The notes beneath the pieces are model-generated. The model saw only the letters and a program-made list of their open reading frames with translations, did not search any database and was not told the origin of the DNA. From contig NC_081830.1 in NCBI RefSeq assembly GCF_030867095.1, positions 35,199,832-35,263,831 on the forward strand: a stretch of DNA of 64,000 nt. The letters run 5' to 3'. This stretch comes from Alligator mississippiensis (taxonomy: Eukaryota; Chordata; Crocodylia; Alligatoridae). Below, piece after piece: positions 46,816 to 56,905 of this stretch. The translations under genes were made by a program, and so were the position numbers. Each line of letters starts with the position of its first letter. Position 1 is the first letter of the stretch.

Positions 46816-47774
46816 TAAATGAACCAAACACCTAATCATTCATGCTTTATTGCCTGGGATATATATAGCTCCCTTTTTTGGCTACCTAGTGGTCTCCTAC
46901 TTTCTGGGAAAATTATTTAACCACTAGACATTTGTCTAAAAAGAGGGTAGTGAAGTATACCAAAATAAGTTTCTTGGAGGAGTGAACTTTTTTTTCCCTT
47001 TTTTTTTCCCCTTTTGTTTGTTTGGTTGTTGTTTTTGCTGCTTTATGTTGTTCTGGGTTTTTTTCTTGGACTAAAAAGTTTCAAGGTGGTGTTGTCTGTG
47101 AGTCATTTTCACTTAGGTACCTAAGTGTGGGAGATGCATGGAATTTCAAACACACATCTCCTTCTTCTATTTCTATTTGGCATTCACACACTGAAAATAC
47201 TACATGTTGTGCATACCATTCTGAGACATTTTCCTCATGCGCTACACAGAGACACATAAATGACAGCACTGAATTAGGCCTAGTAATGTATCTGCTTTGT
47301 GAATCTGTCCACTTCTATGGCCAAAGTCTAGCATTTGGGTGATACTGAGATACTCCAACTCATGCTCCATTACTGCTTATAGTGCAAACGTACAAAATTC
47401 CAAAGCCAGATATAGAAAATAACACAGGTGCCTAAGGGCCCTGGCAATTGCTCCATATATGGTATGCTTAGTATGGTAACCACATCATAATTTGCAACAT
47501 ACCTTACATGTGTCCAATTTATGGATCCATAACACATGCCATAACACATCCAAAACACATGCCTAATGGGTTAGGTGCAGTGTTTAATTTTAGCATGACA
47601 CCATCTTGGTGGTGTAAGGCATTAAACCTACCCAATCTTTCTTTTTCATTATGTTAAATATGTTATGGTAATTAGATCTGTAAAGGTAGTACAAATAATT
47701 TAGGGTCAGTTTTTCAGTCTCTGACTTACTTTCTACTCACTTTTAAATTAGGGAAAAAACAAAGAAAATTGTAG
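46816..47774. other. Spacer with no recognised gene
   Basis: AT-rich DNA with T-runs at 46989-47010. The frame at 47022-47342 has no family match. 'ataacacatgcc' repeats near 47530-47560 look like simple duplication. Confidence 0.45.
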
Positions 47775-49836
47775 GAGACAATCCCATTGTGCACAAAAAG
47801 GGGCAAAGGGGCCAAGAAACCCTCTTGGCTGAACAGGGAAATCCAGGAAAGCCTAGGGGCAAAGAAAGAGGCATAGAGGCTGTGGTAGCATGGGGTATAC
47901 ATCCTTGGCTCGCAATTGCAGGGAGTCAGTTAGGAAGGCCAAACCTGAAATGGAACTCAGGCTGGCGAAAAAAATTAAAGACAACAAGAAGTCCTTCTTC
48001 AGGTATATAGGGAGAAAAGAGAAGGCACAGGGTAACATAGGATCCCTACTAGACAGGCTAGGGCAATTGCTGACAGATAGGAGAGACAAGGCTGAACTCT
48101 TCAATGAGTTTTTTGCCTCTGTATTCTTGAACATGGATCAAGAGAAATCTCCCAATTGAACTATAGATAGGCACAGGAGGAACACCAGCCCACCAATGGT
48201 CAGCATCAACCTAGTAAAGGGACACTTGGAGGTGCTGGATGTGTTTAAGTCAGCAAGCCTGGATGATCTTTATCCAAGGGTGCTGAAGGAATTGGCCAGT
48301 GTCATAGCAGAGCTACTGGCATGGCTGTTTGAGCACTCATGGTGCTCAGGTCAGGTCTCAGAGGACTGGAAAAGGCCCAGTGTGGTCCCTATTTTCAAGT
48401 AGGGAAGGAAGGAGGGTCCAGGTAATTATAGGCTGGTTAATCTCACTTCTATCCTTGGAAAAACCTTTGGAAAAAATGGTCAAGGATCACATTTGTGGGA
48501 GCCCAGAGGGAAAAATAATGCTGAAGGGCAATCAGCATGGGTTCATAGCAGGTAGATCCTGCCTGACTAACCTTGCTTCTTTTTAGGACCAGGTCACAAA
48601 ATGCTTAGATGCAGGAATTGATGTAGATGTTATCGACTTGAATTTTAAGAAGGCCTTTGATATGGTATCTCGTCCTATTCTCAAACTGAGCAGCTGTGAC
48701 ATAGATGATTACACAGTCAGATGGGTGGCAAATTGGCTTAAGGGTCACACCCAGAAAGTGGGGGTGGGCGGGTCAGTATTGACCTGAAGGATGTGGACAG
48801 TTGAGTCCCCCAAGGCTCAGTCCTTGTACTTGTGCTATTCAATGTCTTCATCAGCAACTTGGATGAGGGCATGGAGAGCACTCTGTCCAAATTCGTGGAT
48901 GATACAAAATTATGGGGTACAGTAAACACACAAGCGGGAAGGGATCAAATCCTGATGGATCTGGACAGGATGGAAAATTGGGCAGAAAAGAATAGGATGC
49001 AAAGACAAGTGCAAAGTGATGCATCTAGGACAGGAGGCGGACAATTATTTCGGGTGGAGGGCTGCTTACTGAGTTTTGGCAAGCCATCAAGGGCTGCATG
49101 ACAGGCAGCCAGGGGCAGATAAATATTAATTCTCTACATTTTTTAGGGGCCCCACAGGCTGGTTAGAATGGCCTGGTGGGCCGCATCCAGCCCATGGGCC
49201 ACATTTTGCCCACCCCTGATCTAGGGACAAGGAGTCACCAACACACCTATAGGCTAGGGGATAACCATCTCAGTAGCACAGCAGGGGATCTCAGAGTCAT
49301 AGTTCACTCCAGGATGAATATGAGCTGTCAATGTGATGAAGTATTCAGTACAGCATTAGCAGGTGCATCACAAACAGGTCCAGGGAGGTGATAGTTCACT
49401 TCCCCTCTATGCAGCACTGGTCAAGCCACAGTTGGAGTACTGCATCCACTTCTGGGCACCGCACTTCAAAAGGGATGTGGGTAACCTTGAGAGGGTCCAA
49501 AGGAGGGCCACTCATATGGTTAGGGGCCTGCAGGTAAGGCCCTACGAGGAGAGACTGAGGGACCTGAATCTCTTCAGCCTCTACATAGGAAGGCTGGAAG
49601 GAGATTTAGTTTAAACATCAGGAAGAACATCTTTATGGTTAGCATCACCAGAATCTGGAATGGGCTTCCAAGGGAGGTGGTGCTCTCCCCTACCTTGGGG
49701 GTCTTTAAGAGGAGGCTAGAGAAGCACTTGGCTGGGGTCATCTGACTCCAATGCTCTTTCCTGCCCTGGGTAGGGGGTCAGACTTAATGCTCTATTGAGG
49801 TCCCTTCTGACTCCTAACAACTATGAAACTATGAAA
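47775..49836 (+). mobile_element. Decayed CR1 LINE interrupted by a hAT MITE
   Basis: 5'-truncated CR1 starting in the region between endonuclease and reverse transcriptase ([32 protein letters not shown] at 47890-48159). It continues through the reverse transcriptase (LEVLDVFKSASLDDLYPRVL, KGNQHGFIAGRSCLTNLASF, then FVDDTKLWG near 48891-48917) to the C-terminal block ([18 protein letters not shown], then [13 protein letters not shown]) and the 'ctatgaaactatgaa' tail. It has several stops and frameshifts, an internal deletion near 49605, and a MITE insertion at 49031-49218. It keeps the catalytic FxDD, unlike the two younger copies. Confidence 0.88.
49031..49218. mobile_element. hAT MITE with 8-bp target duplications
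   Basis: The right end, read on the minus strand, is CAGGGGTGGGCAAAATGTGG, a classic hAT terminal repeat. The left end CAGGAGGCGGACAATTATTT is its diverged partner. Target duplications are ATCTAGGA (49023-49030) and ATCTAGGG (49219-49226), seven of eight bases identical. The 188-bp element contains no coding sequence. It sits inside CR1 ORF2 C-terminal coding and splits it. Confidence 0.85.
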
Positions 49837-50309
49837 GAACAAACAGAAACAACCCCCCCCAAAATCCAACAATAAGGTAAATATTTTTGGTTGTCTGTTT
49901 CAAAAGAGATATTTTCAAAAGCTCAGTCCAAATTTAGACATTTAATTCCCATTTATTATTTATGTAATATACTAAGGATGGAACTTCCCTGTAATGACTA
50001 CTGACTATTGTACATAAAGGATAGCAGCCTTCTGTTGCTTTCAACTAACAGGAATAATGTTATCCTTCTGTAATTGATTGGCATGGGCATATGTATACAC
50101 TTGTATGCATGAACTTTTGCTGTCTGAAGAATTGGATCAATATATTTTATAATATCCCAATCATAACATCTCCACACTGAATTATGTTACGGGAATTAAC
50201 TAAAAACAACGAAAATGTAGTTCTTTTTTTATATTTAAATGTGCAATGACATGCCAAAAATACACATCTGGAATCAAATAATTTTGACTAAACTTTTGAG
50301 TTAATATTT
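49837..50309. other. Spacer with no recognised gene
   Basis: AT-rich DNA after the CR1 tail, beginning with a short A/C run. Nothing recognised. Confidence 0.45.
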
Positions 50310-50385
50310 GTCTTTTTCGGTCATGTTAAACAATGCCACAATGTTTTCTAAAGCAGACGGAATCCATTGGTAATATCTAGGCTAA

Positions 50386-50387
<2 letters not shown>

Positions 50388-50420
<33 letters not shown>
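50388..50420. repeat. (TA)n microsatellite
   Basis: About 16 perfect TA units. Confidence 0.95.
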
Positions 50421-50422
<2 letters not shown>

Positions 50423-50614
50423 AAGGCATTTGAAATAAGAGAATACATATTTCAGGATTTCTACTACTGCACATTTTACTATTTAAGTATATAATAAAAA
50501 GAAGAAGATCTAAAAAATCTAATATACGTTATGCTATATAGAATAATTATTTCAGCAAACAATAGCAATGATGATGAAGGTAGTAATGATCAGGACAGGT
50601 TCTACCTTAGTTAA

Positions 50615-50637
50615 GTGTGTGTATGTGTGTGTGTGTG

Positions 50638-50671
<34 letters not shown>

Positions 50672-50761
50672 TATAAATATATATGTATGTATATGTGTGT
50701 GTGTACATATATACATACATATATATGTGTATATATATACATACATACATATATATTTATA

Positions 50762-50800
<39 letters not shown>
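50615..50800. repeat. Palindromic TG/CA/TA compound microsatellite
   Basis: A TG run, then CA run, then 'gcatataaatatatatgtat', a central TA/TG/CATA part, then 'atatatttatatgc' and a long TG run. The CA block with 'gcatataaatatatat' is the reverse complement of 'atatatatttatatgc' with the TG block, so the tract can fold on itself. All His/Thr/Tyr/Val-rich open frames on both strands here are artefacts of the repeat. Confidence 0.92.
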
Positions 50801-51562
50801 ACCTCTCATATATATGAGGTATCTCTCTGGGACAAATTCAACTTCAGTTAATGCGTTATAAATGCAGCATAACTCCAAAATGTGCAGACTTCTAAGTAAA
50901 GAATCAGACTTTCCACATTACTTATATCCTAAAGTGTTTGAGGACACAATGCCATTAATTAACTACCTCCTAAGAAGTTCTTCAGCATGCCTTCCTTTTA
51001 GATCCTAGTAACACATTTTGTAATTTATCAGAAGTGATGAGACTTCTTTATTATTTGAAGTGATGAGAATCCAGAACTAATTCTCATTCACAAAATGAGA
51101 ATTCTCATTCACAAAAACTAAACCAAGTTTAGTGTAATGTATACTATTGGCCCTAATTAAACATTAAGAAATGAGAAATCAAGTGTTCAACCTTAAGGCC
51201 AGGACATATGAATTAAGCATCAAAGTTCTTTATGCTCCTTTTCATAATTTCTGTACATAAAAAACCCAAGAACCCCAAATCCAAAATGAACAAAATCACA
51301 TACAAAAAAACAAGTTAAGAATTCAGATAAAAACAGAAAATCATTTGCATGTTATGTTTTTTTTTTCTAATTTGTTGTGCAATGTAAAATTTCAAGATTT
51401 TGATGAGCCTTTGTAATAACTTGGAATTGGTTACAAGAAGAACATTTTACAATGAAAACTTGATTTTGAATGTTTTGGGGATTAGTTCAACTGAGCTAAA
51501 TTTAGAATAAAGGTGTCACTGAATCATTGAGATACCATTTTTCCCCCATTTCTCTTTCATAT
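50801..51562. other. 3' flank of the OR gene
   Basis: AT-rich sequence downstream of the 51563 gene. Tandem short duplications such as 'attctcattcacaaaa' (51081 and 51101) are present. No gene seen. Confidence 0.5.
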
Positions 51563-52495
51563 TCATGGAAAAATAAATTTCCTCCACTGTTTCATTAGTG
51601 CTTCTTTCACTTCCTTATTTCTCAGACTATAGATGATAGGGTTTAGTAGCGGTGTCAAGATAGAATAAGCCAGGGAGAGCAATTTGTCAATAGGTGGGGA
51701 GTAGCTGGATTTGGGTCGTAAATATGTGGAACTTGCTGTGCCATAGAAGAGAATCACCACTAGGAGGTGCGAGGAGCAGGTGGAGAAGGTTTTATGCCGG
51801 CCTTCAACTGAGGGCATCTTCAGGATGGTGGAAAGGATGCAGATGTATGAGAAAATGATCATCAGGAATGGGACCATGATGGCAAACACAGCCACTGCAA
51901 TAACCTGAATCTCACTGAGGGAAGTATCTCCACAGAGAAGTTCCAGTAGTGGCTGGATCTCACAGAAGAAATGGGTGATGACCAGGGCACAGAATGGCAA
52001 GCTGAAGGCGATGATGGTGTGTACCAGTCCCACTGCTGTCCCACACACATACGAAGCAACCACCAGCTTCTTGCAAACAATCCTGCTCATAATGACCCCA
52101 TAGTGCAAGGGGTAACATATTGCCACATACCGGTCAAATGCCATGGCAGCCAGGAGGAAGCACTCTGCAACACCAAATAAAAGGAAAAGGAACATCTGTA
52201 TAGCACATCCTACCATGGAAATGCCCATCTTTTGCACAAGGAGGTTCTCCAACATTATGGGGATGATGACTGACAAATAGCAAACATCCAAGCAGGACAA
52301 ATGAGTGAGAAAGAAGTACATGGGGGTGTCAAAGGTGTGATCACCATTTATTACAACAACAATCAGGGTGTTGGCCATCAGGGTAAGGATGTATAGGAAC
52401 AACAACATTGTGAAGAGTAAAGGCTGGAGTTCATGGATTTCAGAAAACCCTAGAAGTATAAATCCAGTCACAGCAGTGCGGTTGTCTTGGGTCAT
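51563..52495 (-). CDS. Olfactory receptor, family 10-like
   Basis: Intact 310-residue odorant GPCR on the minus strand. Features: NRT glycosylation site at 5-7; TM1 with AN at 41-42 where nearly all ORs have GN; TPMYFFLTHLSCLDVCYLSV at 57-76; MAFDRYVAIC at 118-127 with Phe in place of Tyr; FCALVITHFFCEIQPLLELL in the second extracellular loop, which lacks the usual GPN; SY at 216-217; KTFSTCSSHL at 235-244 with Thr in place of Ala; [13 protein letters not shown] at 281-293. GTASSTYLRPKSSYSP and KMPSVEGRHKTF are family 10 style. These deviations from consensus do not break the frame but mark a divergent gene. A related pseudogene lies 6.5 kb downstream (44760-45039). I see no clear splice acceptor touching the ATG. 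Family 10 is likely; subfamily is open. Confidence 0.93.
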   Translation of the reverse strand: MTQDNRTAVTGFILLGFSEIHELQPLLFTMLLFLYILTLMANTLIVVVINGDHTFDTPMYFFLTHLSCLDVCYLSVIIPIMLENLLVQKMGISMVGCAIQMFLFLLFGVAECFLLAAMAFDRYVAICYPLHYGVIMSRIVCKKLVVASYVCGTAVGLVHTIIAFSLPFCALVITHFFCEIQPLLELLCGDTSLSEIQVIAVAVFAIMVPFLMIIFSYICILSTILKMPSVEGRHKTFSTCSSHLLVVILFYGTASSTYLRPKSSYSPPIDKLLSLAYSILTPLLNPIIYSLRNKEVKEALMKQWRKFIFP

Positions 52496-53566
52496 TCCTC
52501 TTTTTATATGTAGCTCTCTGTCTATCCTGAGAGTTGTATAATTAGCTACTTGGCATCTAACTCCTCATTTCTACAAATGTCTGCACAATTTTCAAAATCT
52601 GTGTCATATTTCTTAAAAAAAAAGTTTGGGTTCTATATGAGAATATTCTATGTTTCATGTGTGTAGCATACTTCCTGATAAAAAAAAAATATCTGGATGT
52701 AGAACGCAAACTAGTTATTTCTATTTCTCTGAATGATATTGCGTGCAAAGTCCAGGGAAGGAAGAAGATTGTAGGAAAAACAACCTAATGAAGATGTAGA
52801 AAGTTACAGTAGCAGCTGTAGTAAAAAGAGGTAAATGTAAGAAGCAACTGAGGTGTAGGCTGTAATGTAAAAATATAAATGTAAGAAGCAACTGAGAATT
52901 TTATTTTAAATGTATCTATAATTTCAGTACATATATTATCAACAGCAAAAAAATGGGTGGATAGGGGAATGGTGGGACATTGAAATAAAGGTTGAAAGTA
53001 GTATAGAATATTTCAGTGTCTAGATGTTTAGATCATCTGAACAGACTTAATCAATTTCTAAAGAAAAAATGATGTTATAACCCTATTTGTAGATCTTGCA
53101 GACTTTATTTCATCCTCTGCGGTACTCTCAGATGTTGTAGCAGTGACAGCTTTCTTCCTCCTCTCAGCTGTCTTTTTCACTGCAAAATAAGAAAAATGCA
53201 TTTTGTCCTTTTTATATAATTGATTTACTTGTAATATAATTGTTTGTATAATTGCTCATGAACACTATTATCTTAATTCTTATTAGGTTCCTCCAATATT
53301 TGGGTTCTCAGGAGTAACTCAGTGACTGAGGTGGATCAAGCACAGACAAAGATGGATTTAGATAATTACAAACAACTGAAAACTGACATTATGTTTTTCT
53401 TTAACACCTAATTTAAGTTATCCTAGTTGTCAATCATTCTTACATGCCTATTTGGACATTCTCCTCAAGTAGAAAATTTTCAGTAAATCATTATCCTTTC
53501 TGCTTTTCATAAACACCACATCTGGTTACCTATCATGTTCCTGTTTATATAGTCTTTGTTTCAGAG
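52496..53566. other. Spacer upstream of the OR10-like gene
   Basis: AT-rich DNA. 'gtaagaagcaactgag' occurs twice (52837 and 52873), part of a 36-bp imperfect duplication that includes 'aaatgtaagaagcaactgag'. No gene or transposon was recognised. Confidence 0.5.
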
Positions 53567-54112
53567 ATTCATAGATGTTAGGTTCGGAAGGGACCTCAAC
53601 ATATCATCGAGTCCGACCCCCTACCTAGGCAGGAAAGAGTGCTGGGGTCAGATGACCCCAACCAGTTGCCTATTCAGCCTTCTCTTAAAGACCCCCAAAG
53701 TAGGGGAGAGCACCACCTCCCTTGGAAGCCCATTCCAAATTTTGGTCACCATTACCATGAAGAAGTTTTTCATGATATCTAGCCTAAATCTGCTCTCTGT
53801 CAGTTTCTGACCATTGTTGCTTGTTACCCCAAGAGGTGCCCTGGTGAACAGAGCATCTCCAATCCTTTGCTGTGTCCCCCTAATAAATTTGTAGACAGCC
53901 ACACAATCACCTCTCAGCCTTCTCTTGTGGAGGCTGAAGATGTCCAGGTCCCTCAGTCTTTCCTCATAGGGCTTGTCATGTAAGCCCCTAACCACATGAG
54001 TGGCCCTTCTCTGGACTCCCTTGAGTCTATTAACATCATTCTTGAAGTATGGCGCCCAAAACTGGATGCAGTACTCCAACTGTGGTCTGACCAATGCCAC
54101 ATAGAGGGGAAA
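53567..54112 (-). mobile_element. 5'-truncated CR1 LINE
   Basis: The C-terminal part of ORF2 plus 3' UTR on the minus strand. The frame from 54163 down to 53648 is open and encodes RPQLEYCIQFWAPYFKND, RRATHVVRGLHDKPYEERL, YKFIRGTQQRIGDALFTRAP, IWNGLPREVVLSPTLGVFKR and RRLNRQLVGVI. The 3' end 'ctaacatctatgaatct' follows. It is very similar to the 9936 copy in length and sequence, so both derive from the same young subfamily. Its 5' truncation point abuts a (TTG/TAC/TAG) trinucleotide tract at 54112-54145. Confidence 0.9.
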
Positions 54113-54214
54113 ATTGTTGTTACTATTGCTACTACTACTGCAAATAGTAATAGTGCATAGCATTGCATTCTATGACTGTGTACTAGACATGGTAAGGATA
54201 GTGTGCTACACTGT
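54113..54214. other. Short spacer with trinucleotide repeat
   Basis: Imperfect GTT/ACT/GCT trinucleotide tract, then ordinary sequence. Confidence 0.4.
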
Positions 54215-54443
54215 GGCTGCATCTATATGAGTGGTGGGCTGCACACTTGTTACGGCTTAATCAAGTACTAAATGAGTGCATGGTAACCAGAATTACTGTG
54301 CAGTAGTGTCCCTGCATGATTTTTTTCTGATGCTGCTGCTCATTGCCACTCCACAGTAGTGCCACATCACAGCTAGTTCTCCCCAATGCTACTGTGTAGT
54401 AGCAACATGCTACTGTGCAGTAGTGTCTTGTGTAGATGCAGCC
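54215..54443. mobile_element. MITE with GGCTGCATCTA ends
   Basis: Left end GGCTGCATCTATATGAG. The right end's reverse complement is GGGGCTGCATCTACACAAG. Inside, 'actgtgcagtagtgtc' occurs near both ends. About 229 bp and non-coding. Similar 'GTCTACA' or 'CATCTACA' ends occur at 14660, 26523 and 56190, typical of reptile non-autonomous hAT-like elements. Confidence 0.6.
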
Positions 54444-55822
54444 CCTGTATACAATATGAAATACAGTGTATAGTAGAACCTTCACCCATATTTTTAATCC
54501 ATAGACCTCAAAGTGTTTTAGAAAGGTATTAACTTGTATTACCTACATTTCACTGATGGGACAATTGAGGTAAAGCAAGCAGAGGTCCAGAAATCAAGCA
54601 TACGTTTTTTATCACTCACACTGCCTATTCAGTCCGGTAAAATCACTCTCACACAAAGGAGTTATGAAAATGAATTAAAATATGTGAGATGACACTGTAC
54701 TAAAGTTTGACCAACATAGACTATATGAAAGGAAAACATTTTTCTTTGTGTTTTGATACATGCATCTTACTAAAAAGAAGAGAGACATACATAAGTTTCA
54801 CATAGAAAACTCAGAAATTTCCTGTTCAAAAGAAGGAAAAGGAAAAAAGGAAATGTGAAATATTTAACTGGTTGGTAGATGTGTTTCAATAATGGCCAAA
54901 AGGCAGAGAAATGTTACGAGTGGAAAAATTAAAGGAACTGTTGTACTCTTTGCAAGCTTGCTTCGGACAATGTATACTTACTCAGAAAGTGTCACTGTTA
55001 CCCATACCCAGGTGAGCTAACTTTAATTTAGCTCAAATTAAAGCTAAATTAAGCCTGTGACTGCTGTCTAGGCATGCATTTAGATATATTTGCATTATAT
55101 GCTTTGCAATCCTGTGAAATCATTGTAATATACTTGTGCTAGAAGAACTGCAGTTTTGAGATTTGAACAATTTTCCTCAAGTGATGAGACTAACAAAGAT
55201 GTCAAAGACAGATGTTTGAAAAAGATGCAGCTATTTATTAACTGGAACCTCATTAGACTTCCCATTGAAATCAGATACCTAATGCTCCCAACTCCTTTTT
55301 CAAATCTCAATCTTAATCCCTTTTAGTCCCAGGCCTATATATAAATAACTAAATTAGAGTGTGTACAGACTAAGCAATAATATCCCAGTGCTTATTCCTT
55401 TATTTTTGTATCCATCAATACATTCTACTACCCTACCATCCCCATACACTCTCTTATTTCTATCTATTCATCCATCAATTTATTTTCTCACCCAACTGCC
55501 TCCCCATCCAAACTTTCTTTAAATTAATGTGTGTTAATAATGTATACTAGCTATATTCAACAGAAAGAACAGCCAGTGACAACTTTAAAACAAGATTCTT
55601 ACCTCAGTTTGAAATGAGGATATAAAAGTATATAAATGTTTGCTGACTCTTCCGCTGGTGCAGAGGACTTTTGCATGAGCACCATCACATCCTATTTCCT
55701 GTTGTTGTTGTCCCTATGTATGATAGAAACATTCAAAACTGGCTTTTATTGCCAATGGAACAATTGACCTTCACCAGTGTGTATGCTTTACATTGCTGGT
55801 GTTGGAATGATATTGTACCAAG
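54444..55822. other. Spacer with no recognised gene
   Basis: AT-rich intergenic DNA. Around 55430-55510 there is a pyrimidine-rich ATTCATCCATC-like tract. Nothing else seen. Confidence 0.5.
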
Positions 55823-55908
55823 ACCTGATGAAGAACGCTTTATTTTCAAAAGCTTATCTAAGTCTATCCCAAGCATGCAGCTGATTCAATAAAAACTACC
55901 ACCCACAA
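55823..55908 (+). mobile_element. Penelope-like element end with hammerhead-like core
   Basis: Starts 'cctgatgaagaacgctttat', then 'caaaagcttatctaagtc' and 'gattcaataaaaactacc'. It is the same layout as the 19462 copy, with CTGATGA, a short loop and an A-rich box before GCTT. Diverged in its 3' part. Confidence 0.5.
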
Positions 55909-56189
55909 AAATCCAGTACCTTAACATGATTTTAAACCAATGAAATACCATCACCCACAATACACCTCAATGTATGAAACAATAGAATAATCCTCATTAA
56001 TGTAAATAAAGATGTATATGATTTACCCTAGAGTCTAGGGCATAGACTTAGCAAAAATCAATACCTTTGACAGAGTAACTCCTGATTTACAGTTGAGCGA
56101 AAGAACAATTGGCCCCACTGATTTGTGTATTTCTTTTTGGGTTTCACTGAATACAAAATATAGGCCTGTAGTAGCAATTAATGTAAGTG
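55909..56189. other. Short spacer
   Basis: AT-rich. Nothing recognised. Confidence 0.4.
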
Positions 56190-56343
56190 GGTGTGTCTAC
56201 ATGTTCGCTAATGTGCTTTTGGTAGTGCGTGTTAAGTTTAGTCCCTCCATTTTGAGGTACTACGAAAAGGTGAATTAGCCTATTTTAATGTGTACTAGTG
56301 AAAGCACAATTTTTTAATGCACATTAAAATAAGCTAATAGGGC
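56190..56343. mobile_element. MITE-like fragment
   Basis: Opens with GTGTGTCTACATGTTCGCTA and contains 'aattagcctattttaatgtg' and its partner 'cacattaaaataagctaat', so it folds back on itself. This resembles the flanking phrases of the 14660 element. Ends are not certain. Confidence 0.45.
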
Positions 56344-56577
56344 ATTTATACAGGCCATGAGATTTCGTTTTTACGCTGCCACAACTGCAATTGTGTTTGC
56401 ACAAGCAGGATTTCCTGCCACTTTAAAAGTTTTTTCAGTGCGTTAAACTAAAGCTGCTTGGACATGTTTTAGTTTGCATCACAACCGCTTATGTTGCCCT
56501 ATCTATGGATGTGTCATGCAAACACAAAAGCACTCAAAGATGTGTAATAAGCCTCTTTGTCCACCAGATAGCACTTT
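56344..56577. other. Short spacer
   Basis: Mixed composition, possibly part of a second MITE. No feature defined. Confidence 0.3.
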
Positions 56578-56905
56578 GAAGTGGCGAGATGCTGCAGCCC
56601 CATCCCAGGGCAGGAGCGAGGGGTGCTACAAACGTCCCCTCCTCTTCCTTCCAGCTTGTACTGGGGCCAGACACACACTACTGCCTGCATGAGACAGAGC
56701 CACCATGGTCTGGCCCAGTTAAGAGAGGGACAGCTGGGGCCCCTTCAACAGGGCTGAGGGGGGCAGGGTCCTGTGGGTCGGGAGTGAGGGGCAACAACAG
56801 AGCTGGGGGGGTGGTGTGACAGGACTACAGTACTCCCTCTGCATGACAGGACTACAGTTCCCAGCATCCCCCAGATGTCCGGGCTTGGTACAGTTTCCAT
56901 GGGGA
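56578..56905. repeat. GC-rich block with ZNF143-like motif
   Basis: A local GC-rich segment in AT-rich DNA. ACTACAGTTCCCAGCATCCC at 56851-56870 is close to the ZNF143/STAF motif (ACTACAATTCCCAGCATGC). A weaker copy lies 27 bp earlier at 56824. The neighbouring 'ggactacag' duplication suggests a tandem origin. It may be an internal part of a transposon or an eroded CpG island. No gene could be attached. Confidence 0.4.

Larger units (their letters stand above)
50310..51850 (-). repeat. Duplicated OR 3' region and flank (copy B)
   Basis: The partner of 44165-45039. It includes the last about 290 coding bases of the intact OR at 51563-52495 and the flank beyond its stop. Matching landmarks are listed under copy A. 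Copy B carries a TA repeat and a long TG/CA/TA tract that copy A lacks. Confidence 0.65.

Noticed and set aside
46349-46839. Two overlapping minus-strand frames of about 160 codons and plus-strand frames of 92-121 codons
   Set aside because: The region is one long palindrome, so the same sequence creates frames on both strands. No protein family is recognisable.
50552-50878. His/Thr/Tyr/Val-rich open frames of 63-108 codons
   Set aside because: They are translations of a TG/CA/TA microsatellite.
54261-54485. 74-codon minus-strand frame
   Set aside because: It lies inside the 54215-54443 MITE and has no family match.
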